From positions 99,239 to 163,238 of the forward strand of contig NZ_JACDOB010000002.1 in assembly GCF_017656375.1 (NCBI RefSeq): DNA of 64,000 nucleotides. The letters are read 5' to 3'. The notes under the pieces are model-generated. The model made no database searches. It was not told the origin of the DNA and saw only the letters and a program-made list of their open reading frames with translations. The stretch comes from Thermovirga sp. (GTDB lineage: Bacteria > Synergistota > Synergistia > Synergistales > Thermovirgaceae). The position numbers and the translations under genes are program-made. Positions 57,619 through 64,000 of the stretch are shown one piece after another; positions within the stretch are counted from its first letter, which is position 1, and each line of letters opens with the position of its first letter.

Positions 57619-58791
57619 TTATTCAGGAGCTTTGAGGTTGTAGGCGGGCTTAAGTATTTTTTCTATCTCAACAGTTTCTTTCAGCTCATCTTGTATATCT
57701 TCCCAGCTTTTGTACGCCATTGGAGCCTCATCTATTGTGTCTTTGCATATCGAAGTAGAAAAAACTCCTTCCATGCTCTTTCTAAAAGTCTCTAAAGTTA
57801 TTTGTCCCTTCTCGAGCATCCTTTTCATCTCTCTCCGGCCATGAGCCCTCCCTGCACCATGGGGTGCGGAGTAATTAAATAATTCGTTGCCCCTGCCAAC
57901 TCCGAGCACGACTCCCTCTGCCATGTTGAGGGGAATGATGACTTTCTCACCTTTGTGGGCTGAAATGGCCCCTTTCCTGACTATTCCATCTCTTTGGCTT
58001 ATGTAATTGTGAACGCTTTGAATCACGCTTTCTATTTTTAACGATTTGCCCCAATATTTCAGGATGATCGCTAAAATAGCCAAACGATTGAGCTCAGCGT
58101 ATCTTTGCGCCACAACAAGCCATTTCATGTAAACCTCTCCGCCTTTATCCATTGGCAGATACTCCAAGCCAGAGGGCAAAGGTTCTGCCCTCTTTTTACA
58201 GAGGTTTTTGGCTTCTCTTTGAAAGAAGTTGGCCACATCGTACCCAAAATGCCTGCTTCCTGTGTGCACTATCAGGTACAGATCCCCTGCCTGTGGGTCC
58301 TGGTCTATTTCTATAAAGTGGTTGCCCCCTCCCAAGGTTCCATACTGGGACCACGGGGGAATTTTGGTTTTCCTTCCCACCTTGCGGCCATAAAAACCAG
58401 CTTCTGCTTGTTCAGACAGGTCCATCATTTCTTCATACATATTAGGGTAGGTTTTCCGGATAACGGCAAGGGCATTTTTGTCTTTATGGTGTTTCATTCC
58501 GAGGGGGATCTTTGCCCGTATATACCTGTCCAGGTCCCCAAAGTTTATATCATCTCTTTTAAGCCCCTCAAGGCATACAGCTGAGACACCGCATCCTATA
58601 TCTACTCCAACCACATTGGGTATGACTCCACCTTCAAACCTTCCAGTAAAGCCTATGACACAACCAGCCCCAGCATGGCAATCAGGCATAATAGCCACCA
58701 GACCCTTTACTACGGGGTGGTGGCTAATGTTTTCTATCTGCTTCAATGTCATTTCGTCAACTTTTTTGGCATGAATAAGCACTTCTACCAT
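57619..58791 (-). CDS. rtcB: RNA-splicing ligase RtcB family
   Basis: About 390 aa from the ATG at 58791; no good Shine-Dalgarno, and a TTG five codons earlier is possible. Joins 2',3'-cyclic phosphate and 5'-OH RNA ends with GTP and Mn. Metal ligands in PDCHAGAGCVIGFT, VVGVDIGCGVSAV, GTLGGGNHFIEI and VHTGSRHFG, and the guanylylated histidine in the YSAPHGAGRAHGRREMKR region. Seven bases after speD if the TTG is used, so co-transcribed with it. Confidence 0.92.
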   Translation of the reverse strand: MVEVLIHAKKVDEMTLKQIENISHHPVVKGLVAIMPDCHAGAGCVIGFTGRFEGGVIPNVVGVDIGCGVSAVCLEGLKRDDINFGDLDRYIRAKIPLGMKHHKDKNALAVIRKTYPNMYEEMMDLSEQAEAGFYGRKVGRKTKIPPWSQYGTLGGGNHFIEIDQDPQAGDLYLIVHTGSRHFGYDVANFFQREAKNLCKKRAEPLPSGLEYLPMDKGGEVYMKWLVVAQRYAELNRLAILAIILKYWGKSLKIESVIQSVHNYISQRDGIVRKGAISAHKGEKVIIPLNMAEGVVLGVGRGNELFNYSAPHGAGRAHGRREMKRMLEKGQITLETFRKSMEGVFSTSICKDTIDEAPMAYKSWEDIQDELKETVEIEKILKPAYNLKAPE

Positions 58792-58812
58792 GATTAAACA
58801 CAACAATCTTTT

Positions 58813-59223
58813 TTATTTATCTTTTTCCAAAACTTCTTCCCATGTTACAAGCGAGTGGTAAAATTCATGATCTCCATTATCTTCCAAACCTCTCGTTATT
58901 TCTGTGACATGTGTATGTTTAGCTTCCACCATTTCAAGAACGTAATCCACAGCTTTCTCTGGAAGGCTTTCTGAACCACAAGTATATATATCCAATGCCA
59001 CATATCCTACTTCTGGCCAAGTATGAACGGACAAGTGGGATTCACTTATAACCACTACTCCACTTACACCATTTGGGGGGAAACGATGAAAAGAAACAGC
59101 CCATATTTGAGCATTGGCTCTTCTTCCAGATTCAACAAGAATTTCTTGCATCTTATCCACTTCCCCTATAACAGGAGAACAGCCTGAGGCTTCAACTATG
59201 AAATGAACTCCTCTTGGGTTCAA
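58813..59223 (-). CDS. speD: S-adenosylmethionine decarboxylase proenzyme
   Basis: 136 aa, TTG start at 59223 behind AAAGGAG. Short bacterial/archaeal SpeH type: self-cleavage before the serine in ISESHLSVHTWPE generates the pyruvoyl cofactor, and ALDIYTCG follows. Makes decarboxylated SAM, the aminopropyl donor for spermidine and for BpsA at 19.7 kb. No speE is in the window. Confidence 0.95.
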   Translation of the reverse strand: MNPRGVHFIVEASGCSPVIGEVDKMQEILVESGRRANAQIWAVSFHRFPPNGVSGVVVISESHLSVHTWPEVGYVALDIYTCGSESLPEKAVDYVLEMVEAKHTHVTEITRGLEDNGDHEFYHSLVTWEEVLEKDK

Positions 59224-59300
59224 TATAATCGCTCCTTTCTTTTCCTTAGTGCTGAAATTGTGCTCCTTCAGTTGAATCAGCTTGTTGCTTTTATTTTTAC

Positions 59301-59342
59301 ATTATACATCCTAACCAATGTGTTTTGGAAATATATTAGGAT
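59301..59342 (-). promoter_or_regulatory. Putative speD promoter region
   Basis: Minus-strand TATAAT (59301-59306) lies 78 bp before the speD start with a poor -35. An inverted repeat ATCCTAA-N21-TTAGGAT (59308-59342) occupies the -35 zone and could be an operator. The rest of 59343-59413 holds only a 10-bp palindrome CCTGCGCAGG and no gene. Confidence 0.4.
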
Positions 59343-59413
59343 AGGTTCTTACCTGCGCAGGGACATACAATTACGTAAAAACCAGAAAGCCGCTGCTAGG
59401 TCTATGGTTTAAG

Positions 59414-59471
59414 ATCAAGTTCAATATTTTGCACAAATTTGCTTGAAACTCTGGTTGAGGAAGAGCTTATT
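59414..59471. repeat. IS-end-like repeat, copy A (degenerate)
   Basis: Begins ATCAAGTTCAATATTTTG and aligns without gaps over 41 bases (28 identical by hand count) to 63942-63982, with AGCTTATT shared beyond. The ATATTTTG-TGT-AAA pattern is like inverted-repeat ends of IS256-family elements, but no transposase is seen. Positions 59472-59528 hold no recognisable gene. Confidence 0.4.
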
Positions 59472-59528
59472 TTGTCTTGATAGGACGACGCAAAACAACC
59501 CAGGAACATGCTGAGACAGCTTGAAAGA

Positions 59529-59995
59529 TCAATCAGAAGTTTTTGTAGTAAAAAGAAGGTTTCTATCTTGCAAAAAACAGGCAAGAAAATCATTATCCTC
59601 AGGATTACCAAAATCGATTAATTTCACTATATCCCTTTTTTCTTCACCATCTTTTCTGTATGTTACTCTTACTCCTTCTGTAAGCAGTCTATGAAAGGCT
59701 TCATTTTTGATATTAAAAGGGGATTACGTAGGTACAGTGGAAACTATTCTAATAGCATCATTTATGGCATTTTCAGGTATTAGAGGGTTTATATTTTTTA
59801 GACTATTCTCAAGTACACCAAATAACACAACATCTTCACAAGATTTACACAAGATTTACGATTTGCGATTTTTGAACGGTTGTTTCCTGAATCTGGAGCA
59901 ATATCCGACCCAAACATATAATCCCAGCTAAGGGGTTGTAATAGTTACAGAGCAAAGGTTTCAATGGAAGATTCGTTGAGGTTAGGGTGTGTCAT
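59529..59995 (-). pseudogene. hsdR: Decayed 5' end of type I restriction endonuclease gene hsdR
   Basis: Minus-strand translation from the ATG at 59995 gives MTHPNLNESSIETFAL, stop (59945-59947), LLQPLSWDYMFGSDIAPDSGNN. After an 11-bp tandem duplication shifts the frame, it continues EDVVLFGVLENSLKNINP, IPENAINDAIRIV, stop (59724-59726), NEAFHRLLTEGVRVTYRKDG and IVKLIDFGNPEDNDFLA. This is the HsdR N-terminal domain in correct order; an intact HsdR is about 1000 aa. Homology ends near 59585. The ATG overlaps the herA stop by 14 bp, showing an old operon link. Confidence 0.85.
59838..59859. repeat. 11-bp tandem duplication in the hsdR relic
   Basis: ACAAGATTTAC occurs twice in direct succession. 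Removing one copy restores the frame between the DIAPDSG and EDVVLFG segments, so the duplication is the frameshifting event. Confidence 0.85.
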
Positions 59996-62102
59996 TGCTG
60001 TTTTCCCTTTCATTAGATTCTTTTAATTGTTGCCAATCATAGACTATAGGTCCCCAGTCTATATTCCTTTCTTCCTTATTTATCCATACATTCCAGAATT
60101 CAGGATCTTTTGATTTAGGTCTTTGTTCTTCTGACAACTCATTCATTTCAACTAATACGGGAAGAGGTGTTACCCAACCTAACAAAATAGCTTTTCGAGA
60201 AGGTAAAACCGGGAGTTCGTTAAGGATTCCTCCCATTGTGTCTGGAACTAATTTTTTCACCATTTCCTGATCCCGATCGCTGACAATTCTATGTAATAAA
60301 AAAGTATTACACTGCGATAAAACCGTTTGTGACAGTTCTGAAGGTCTTTGTGATGCTAAGACCAAACCAACACCAAATTTTCTCCCTTCTTTGGCAATTT
60401 TTTCAAAAATCTGTGTGCATAATCTTTGACCAGAAATATTATCATCTTCTGTTTCATACCTTTTAATTAAATTATGTGCTTCGTCTACAACTAAAACTGT
60501 TGGCAAGGTTTGTCCAGTTTGTTTTTTATAACGATGATGTGCCTCAAAAATAATACGAGCCATTACTGAGACAACCAAATAAAGTATCTCTGATGGCAAT
60601 AGCGAAAGATCAACAATAGTTATTGAAGGATGGTTATCATTGCTACCAATATATTCTTCTAACCATTTTTCAAACTTAATTTCGCTAGATGTTTCTGTAT
60701 TTATTACCGAGGCTATTCTTTTGTCAGTAAATAAACTTCTTACTCGCATTAAAAAGAAATCAAGATACTGTTGTTGGTTGGCTTGTTGTGCTAATCGTTC
60801 TATATGGGCTAAGAAATCTTCATTCTTGAAAAACACGGGGGAGTCCTCATCCGGACCTTCATAAATCAAAATTCCACCAAGTGGCTCTAAAAGATTGCTT
60901 AAATTTTTAATTACTTCCTCAATATCATTTTTTTCAAAATCTTCATAGTATTCAATAGTTTCATTATTCTCGTTAGTAAATGTTTTATAATGATTCAGCT
61001 CTATCCCCTTTAATTTATTTTTTACATTATTAAATTCCATCTTTATTTCATCATCTAAAATATTTTCTATATCTTTAGATATGTCATTGATTATACTCTT
61101 TAATTTTTTCCCAAAATCATTTTTTCCTGGCTTGCCTTTGAAGGCAGTTACTCCTTTGTTTAAATCACTTTTTATTTCGATCAAACAACTTGAATAATAT
61201 CTGCGTAAATAATAAATTTTATTATCCTTCTCTATGTCTACATTTTGAGAATTCTTAATTTCCCTTAATGCTCTTCGCAATATAGGTCTTTGCGTCCTTG
61301 CACTTGCCTGAGCAATTGAAGCCCACTCCCAGCTATTCCACATCCAAGAAGGTACTTTTAGTTGTTGAGCCTCTCCTTCTTCTCTAATTTTTACCTCATA
61401 ACTTTTTACATTCCCAAGTTCTTTAAAACAGGTTCCATATTCTCCGTTGGGATCAAATATAATAAAACGAGCATTAACCGATTCATTGTTTGCACTTTCA
61501 TTTTTCGCTGATTCTATTGACCACCTGATAAGGCCAGCCACAGAACAGGATTTACCACTTCCCGTATTTCCAAGTATGGCCAGATGTCTTCCAAATAATT
61601 TATCGGGATCAACAAATACTGCTGCATTAGCAGCCATTGGTGAGACACCAATTTTAATTCGTGCATTTTCATCCTTGTTTTGAACAATAGCTTTCAATTG
61701 TTCCTGACTTGGAACAATTACAATATCCCCTACTGATGGATAACTATACACACCCCTCTCTATTTCATATTTACCATCTTTTTCTTTTAATATTCCTAAT
61801 GGAGAAAGGGAAAGTTTTCTGAGCGGAAAAGGCAGATCAACTAAATCAAAGTCTTTATATCCTTTTCTTTTGGGATAAGGTGAATACTCAATGCCTATCC
61901 ATGTAATTATACCTATTAAAGCACCAGCTTCATTCGGAACAAGTAATATACCATTGACCCTTGGAAATAACTGTGGCACACCAGTATTCAAGGAAGTACT
62001 TAGCGGAGCATCAGTTTCAAGAATTACCTTTATTTCTTTGGGAGAAACAAATTCAACAGTGCCTATTGACCTGTGCCTTATATTGTCAAAATTCTGATTC
62101 AT
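59982..62102 (-). CDS. herA: HerA-type ATPase of a SIR2-HerA defence pair
   Basis: 706 aa. N-terminal HAS-barrel-like region (about 10-75 and 115-150), Walker A LGNTGSGKS (178-185) after FGRHLAIL, Walker B VLVVDEAHNLI, ASQRPSELSQTVLSQCNTFLLHRI (sensor/arginine-finger region) and GRKFGVGLVLA. HerA forms hexameric rings. With SIR2 partners it makes anti-phage complexes (SIR2-HerA, also called Nezha). A Lys/Asn-rich AT-biased insert of about 130 residues (about 290-420) is unusual. Starts behind AAAGGAGG, overlapping sir2 by 17 bp. Confidence 0.88.
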   Translation of the reverse strand: MNQNFDNIRHRSIGTVEFVSPKEIKVILETDAPLSTSLNTGVPQLFPRVNGILLVPNEAGALIGIITWIGIEYSPYPKRKGYKDFDLVDLPFPLRKLSLSPLGILKEKDGKYEIERGVYSYPSVGDIVIVPSQEQLKAIVQNKDENARIKIGVSPMAANAAVFVDPDKLFGRHLAILGNTGSGKSCSVAGLIRWSIESAKNESANNESVNARFIIFDPNGEYGTCFKELGNVKSYEVKIREEGEAQQLKVPSWMWNSWEWASIAQASARTQRPILRRALREIKNSQNVDIEKDNKIYYLRRYYSSCLIEIKSDLNKGVTAFKGKPGKNDFGKKLKSIINDISKDIENILDDEIKMEFNNVKNKLKGIELNHYKTFTNENNETIEYYEDFEKNDIEEVIKNLSNLLEPLGGILIYEGPDEDSPVFFKNEDFLAHIERLAQQANQQQYLDFFLMRVRSLFTDKRIASVINTETSSEIKFEKWLEEYIGSNDNHPSITIVDLSLLPSEILYLVVSVMARIIFEAHHRYKKQTGQTLPTVLVVDEAHNLIKRYETEDDNISGQRLCTQIFEKIAKEGRKFGVGLVLASQRPSELSQTVLSQCNTFLLHRIVSDRDQEMVKKLVPDTMGGILNELPVLPSRKAILLGWVTPLPVLVEMNELSEEQRPKSKDPEFWNVWINKEERNIDWGPIVYDWQQLKESNERENSNDTP

Positions 62103-63603
62103 TGGTTCCTCCTTTTAGTGAATTTTTATCCTGAGAATCAGTTTGCATCATAATTTTTCTTTTTTCTAATAACCTTGCTTGTCTGTCTGTAATTCTATCA
62201 ATTGCTGGTTTGGGCAAATAATAACTGGTTAAGTTTTCAAAATTTCCTAATTCATTCCCTATCAACAAAGTTAGCTGGGCCTCATTACATTGTTTTATAA
62301 AATTCTCAATTCTACCATTCGCTAAATCATAGGAAATAATAACCAGGTGTGTTGAAGGTATGGTTAGCATATCTAATATTATCCTGTTGATATGAGAATC
62401 TCCAAAACCATAACCATAAGTTACCAGTACAGAATTTGGACGGCAAATAGCTGTCGAAAAATCTCGAAAAAGTTCTGAATATGGGAAAAATGTTGTTTCT
62501 AAGGCTTTGGCAGAATTGGGGTATATGACAACTCTATCAAAGGGATTAGCGAAGAAATCCTCATTAACATTTTCGCCAAATGGCAAAGGTATTTTAACAA
62601 TTTGATCATCCTCAAATTTCCAATCAATAGAACCATGCAATTTTGTTAATTTTACAACACCTTCTACATATCTTGGCTCACCCCTGATTCCTGGTGGGTT
62701 GTAGTGATAATCAAGATCTATTCGATGAAACCGCATAATAGGTTTGAGTTTCCCAATGAACCTATCTAATGTGAGAATACCCGCCTCGTCTAATCCATAT
62801 TCAATAAACCTATCATAATTTGTAGTAAAGATATTCAACCTATCTCTGGTTGCGGTTCTAGTTGAAAAACTTAGTAGGAATCGTTCCAATAACAATAAAT
62901 GATTCAAAAATAAAAATAGAAGTTTATCTATCAAATCATTTAAATCATTTTTTTTCTTATCATCACATATAAATCCATCACATATAAATGGGTATTTATT
63001 ACAGAATTTTTTAACTGTTTCTTTTATGTCTTCTATAACTTTCGTTTTTTCTGCATCATTACTCACTTTTAATTTATCTTTTAAATTTTTGATTTTTTCA
63101 TATATTTCCCTTTCATTTTTTTGTAATTCTAGTTTTTGTAATTCTAGAAAGTGATGTTCATATTTTATAATTAAATCGATAAGCTGTTGTAATTTATCAT
63201 TAATTTCTTTTTTTAATTCTTTTTCTTTTTTGGTGTAATCAATAATTTTATACCCTTTTAAAAGCTCAATAGCAACCCTTAAATCATCTTCAAAATTAGC
63301 TTCGCCTCTGCCCAAATTTTTAGCCTCTTCATCCGCTTTATTCTTAATCTTTTCTTTATAATTGCCTTCAAACTCTATTCTTTTCATCATTGAACCGCCG
63401 CCAGTTAGCGCAACCGACAATCCACTTCCTATAAGCAAAGACAAATGCTCGCTCTGAAATAATGCCGTAAGCCATGGTTCAACTTTTTCTCTAATTTTTT
63501 GTCTATTATATTCATTATTTTTTTTATATTCATCAGTTTCAATATCTATTTGTTCATTTGAAATGAACAAAATATTTGGCTTACTGAACTCCATTCTTTC
63601 CAT
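62086..63603 (-). CDS. SIR2-domain protein (putative NADase) of a SIR2-HerA defence pair
   Basis: 505 aa. SIR2-type Rossmann fold: nucleotide loop LLIGSGLSVAL (about 57-66), FTTNYDRFIE (Asn 262, Asp 264), catalytic His in KLHGSIDW (about 322), and VTYGYGFGDSHINRI near 394-407. Between the first and second motif is a long Lys/Glu-rich coiled coil (about 120-245). In defence systems such domains destroy NAD+ on phage infection. ATG behind AAAGGAGAA. Local AT content is well above the rest of the window, suggesting transfer. Confidence 0.85.
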   Translation of the reverse strand: MERMEFSKPNILFISNEQIDIETDEYKKNNEYNRQKIREKVEPWLTALFQSEHLSLLIGSGLSVALTGGGSMMKRIEFEGNYKEKIKNKADEEAKNLGRGEANFEDDLRVAIELLKGYKIIDYTKKEKELKKEINDKLQQLIDLIIKYEHHFLELQKLELQKNEREIYEKIKNLKDKLKVSNDAEKTKVIEDIKETVKKFCNKYPFICDGFICDDKKKNDLNDLIDKLLFLFLNHLLLLERFLLSFSTRTATRDRLNIFTTNYDRFIEYGLDEAGILTLDRFIGKLKPIMRFHRIDLDYHYNPPGIRGEPRYVEGVVKLTKLHGSIDWKFEDDQIVKIPLPFGENVNEDFFANPFDRVVIYPNSAKALETTFFPYSELFRDFSTAICRPNSVLVTYGYGFGDSHINRIILDMLTIPSTHLVIISYDLANGRIENFIKQCNEAQLTLLIGNELGNFENLTSYYLPKPAIDRITDRQARLLEKRKIMMQTDSQDKNSLKGGTNESEF

Positions 63604-63718
63604 GATTATTCTCCTTTTCTATAAATTCAAAATTACTTTTTTCCTCCCTCATTCCTCCGCTCATTAGTTCAGGAGATAAAGTATCCCTTATTTTCTCTAA
63701 TGTGCGTGTTTTTGTTGG
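63581..63718 (-). pseudogene. hsdS: C-terminal relic of type I restriction specificity gene hsdS
   Basis: A minus-strand frame reads PTKTRTLEKIRDTLSPELMSGGMREEKSNF and ends with TAA at 63581-63583, 23 bp inside sir2. The KTRTLEKIRDTLxPxLMSG signature is the usual HsdS C-terminus (RDTLLPKLMSGEI). A TGA (63719-63721) lies directly upstream and no further HsdS sequence is visible, so the gene is truncated. A 27-codon ORF starting at the internal ATG is part of it. Confidence 0.65.
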
Positions 63719-63941
63719 TCATACTTGATTTTCATAAAAACAAGTTTACACCAAGCTTTAATTTTATCAAATAAATTTTAAGGATAACACAGGCAGCCTA
63801 ATTTCTTTATTTGGGATGGGGGATATATGCTTGAGCACCTCCTACTTAATCGAGCTATAAACTTAAAGTGCGTTTGAATAATCAATGAAATATGAATAAG
63901 ATGCCTAGATTTTTATAGTATATAGTCTAAATTGTTTTCAT
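63719..63941. other. Gene-free AT-rich gap upstream of the hsdS relic
   Basis: No gene seen. ACAAGTTTACAC (63740-63751) is the exact reverse complement of GTGTAAACTTGT (63959-63970), a 12-bp inverted pair about 207 bp apart that may be the ends of an IS remnant. A weak minus-strand TTGATA-16-TAAACT could serve the sir2-herA unit. Confidence 0.35.
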
Positions 63942-64000
63942 ATCAAGTCCCATATTTTGTGTAAACTTGTCCAGGTCTCTGGTAATAGCTTATTAGCTCA
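63942..64000. repeat. IS-end-like repeat, copy B, runs off the window
   Basis: ATCAAGTCCCATATTTTGTGTAAACTTG, related to copy A at 59414 in the same orientation. If it is an IS256-like terminal repeat, the element's interior lies beyond the window edge. Confidence 0.4.

Noticed and set aside
59414-59471. Transposase C-terminus in the IS-end-like repeats
   Set aside because: Similarity between copies holds at DNA level in all frames and stops interrupt each frame, so a non-coding IS end is more likely.
59402-59611. 69-aa minus-strand ORF of the track
   Set aside because: It joins the IS-end-like piece to the out-of-frame tail of the hsdR relic; no ribosome site and no protein-like conservation.
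59707-59931. 74-aa plus-strand ORF of the track
   Set aside because: It is antisense to the hsdR relic, whose minus-strand translation explains the sequence.
63581-63664. 27-codon ORF beginning MSGGMREE before sir2
   Set aside because: It starts inside the HsdS C-terminal signature and is better read as the end of that gene than as a new antitoxin-like peptide.

Overview
The window reads as the chromosome of an anaerobic, amino-acid-fermenting, moderately AT-rich bacterium (GC in the low-to-mid 40s by eye). Supporting genes are an oxygen-independent class III ribonucleotide reductase (nrdD/nrdG under NrdR), a tryptophan indole-lyase, a complete branched-chain amino acid ABC importer, a CstA-type transporter, an HrcA/CIRCE heat-shock operon, and an archaeal/thermophile-type branched-polyamine synthase (BpsA) together with SpeD. 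This combination suggests a moderately thermophilic anaerobe, most like Synergistota (Acetomicrobium/Anaerobaculum relatives). That assignment is inference from gene content; no rRNA is present to prove it.

Layout, left to right. (1) 1-6.8 kb, minus strand: secA, an exported DUF3857-like protein, argS and ftsB form one operon behind a good sigma-A-type promoter, followed by the start of rpsF with its own promoter and a folded leader. (2) 6.9-15 kb, minus: tryptophanase (tnaA), pgsA, the livJHMGF importer and a Kbl-type aminotransferase-fold enzyme, which together are a peptide/amino-acid catabolism block. (3) 15-18.5 kb, minus: nrdR-nrdD-nrdG with two NrdR-box-like sites around the -10. (4) 18.6-28.5 kb, minus: HIT-rpsU-yqeY, and the CIRCE-controlled hrcA-grpE-dnaK-dnaJ-prmA-rsmE-mtaB operon with bpsA at its end. 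(5) 28.6-39.7 kb, mixed strands: histidine phosphatase, a CoA-disulfide-reductase-like flavoprotein, folP-folK, copper chaperone/copA divergent from arsF/arsG-like genes, a tiny zinc-ribbon gene, and cstA. (6) 39.8-57.2 kb: tRNA-Val, then a long minus-strand run of cell-envelope and housekeeping genes: aldolase-like, rnj, Na/Pi cotransporter, uppP, DUF4321, maf, DUF5693, csaB, split transketolase, ftsE, ftsX, an EnvC-like M23 peptidase, ctpA, a divergent polysaccharide deacetylase and purA. (7) 57.3-59.3 kb: tRNA-Gln, tRNA-Glu, rtcB and speD.

(8) 59.4-64 kb is the accessory region. An intact SIR2-domain gene and a HerA-type ATPase gene overlap each other. They lie precisely between two wrecked type I restriction genes: the last ~45 codons of an hsdS upstream and the first ~140 codons of an hsdR downstream. 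hsdR has two in-frame stops and an 11-bp tandem duplication that shifts its frame. The reading frames overlap at all three junctions, so the ancestral operon was hsdS-sir2-herA-hsdR. Only the SIR2-HerA defence module has stayed open, and a related IS-end-like sequence lies on each side of the locus. This is the most notable system in the window.

Several regulatory sites can be read directly: a perfect CIRCE, two NrdR-box-like sites, and a 16-bp operator (ATACC-N6-GGTAT) shared by the copA/arsF intergenic region and the flavoprotein promoter. Many ORF-track starts run through the Shine-Dalgarno sequence of the real start; these have been trimmed.
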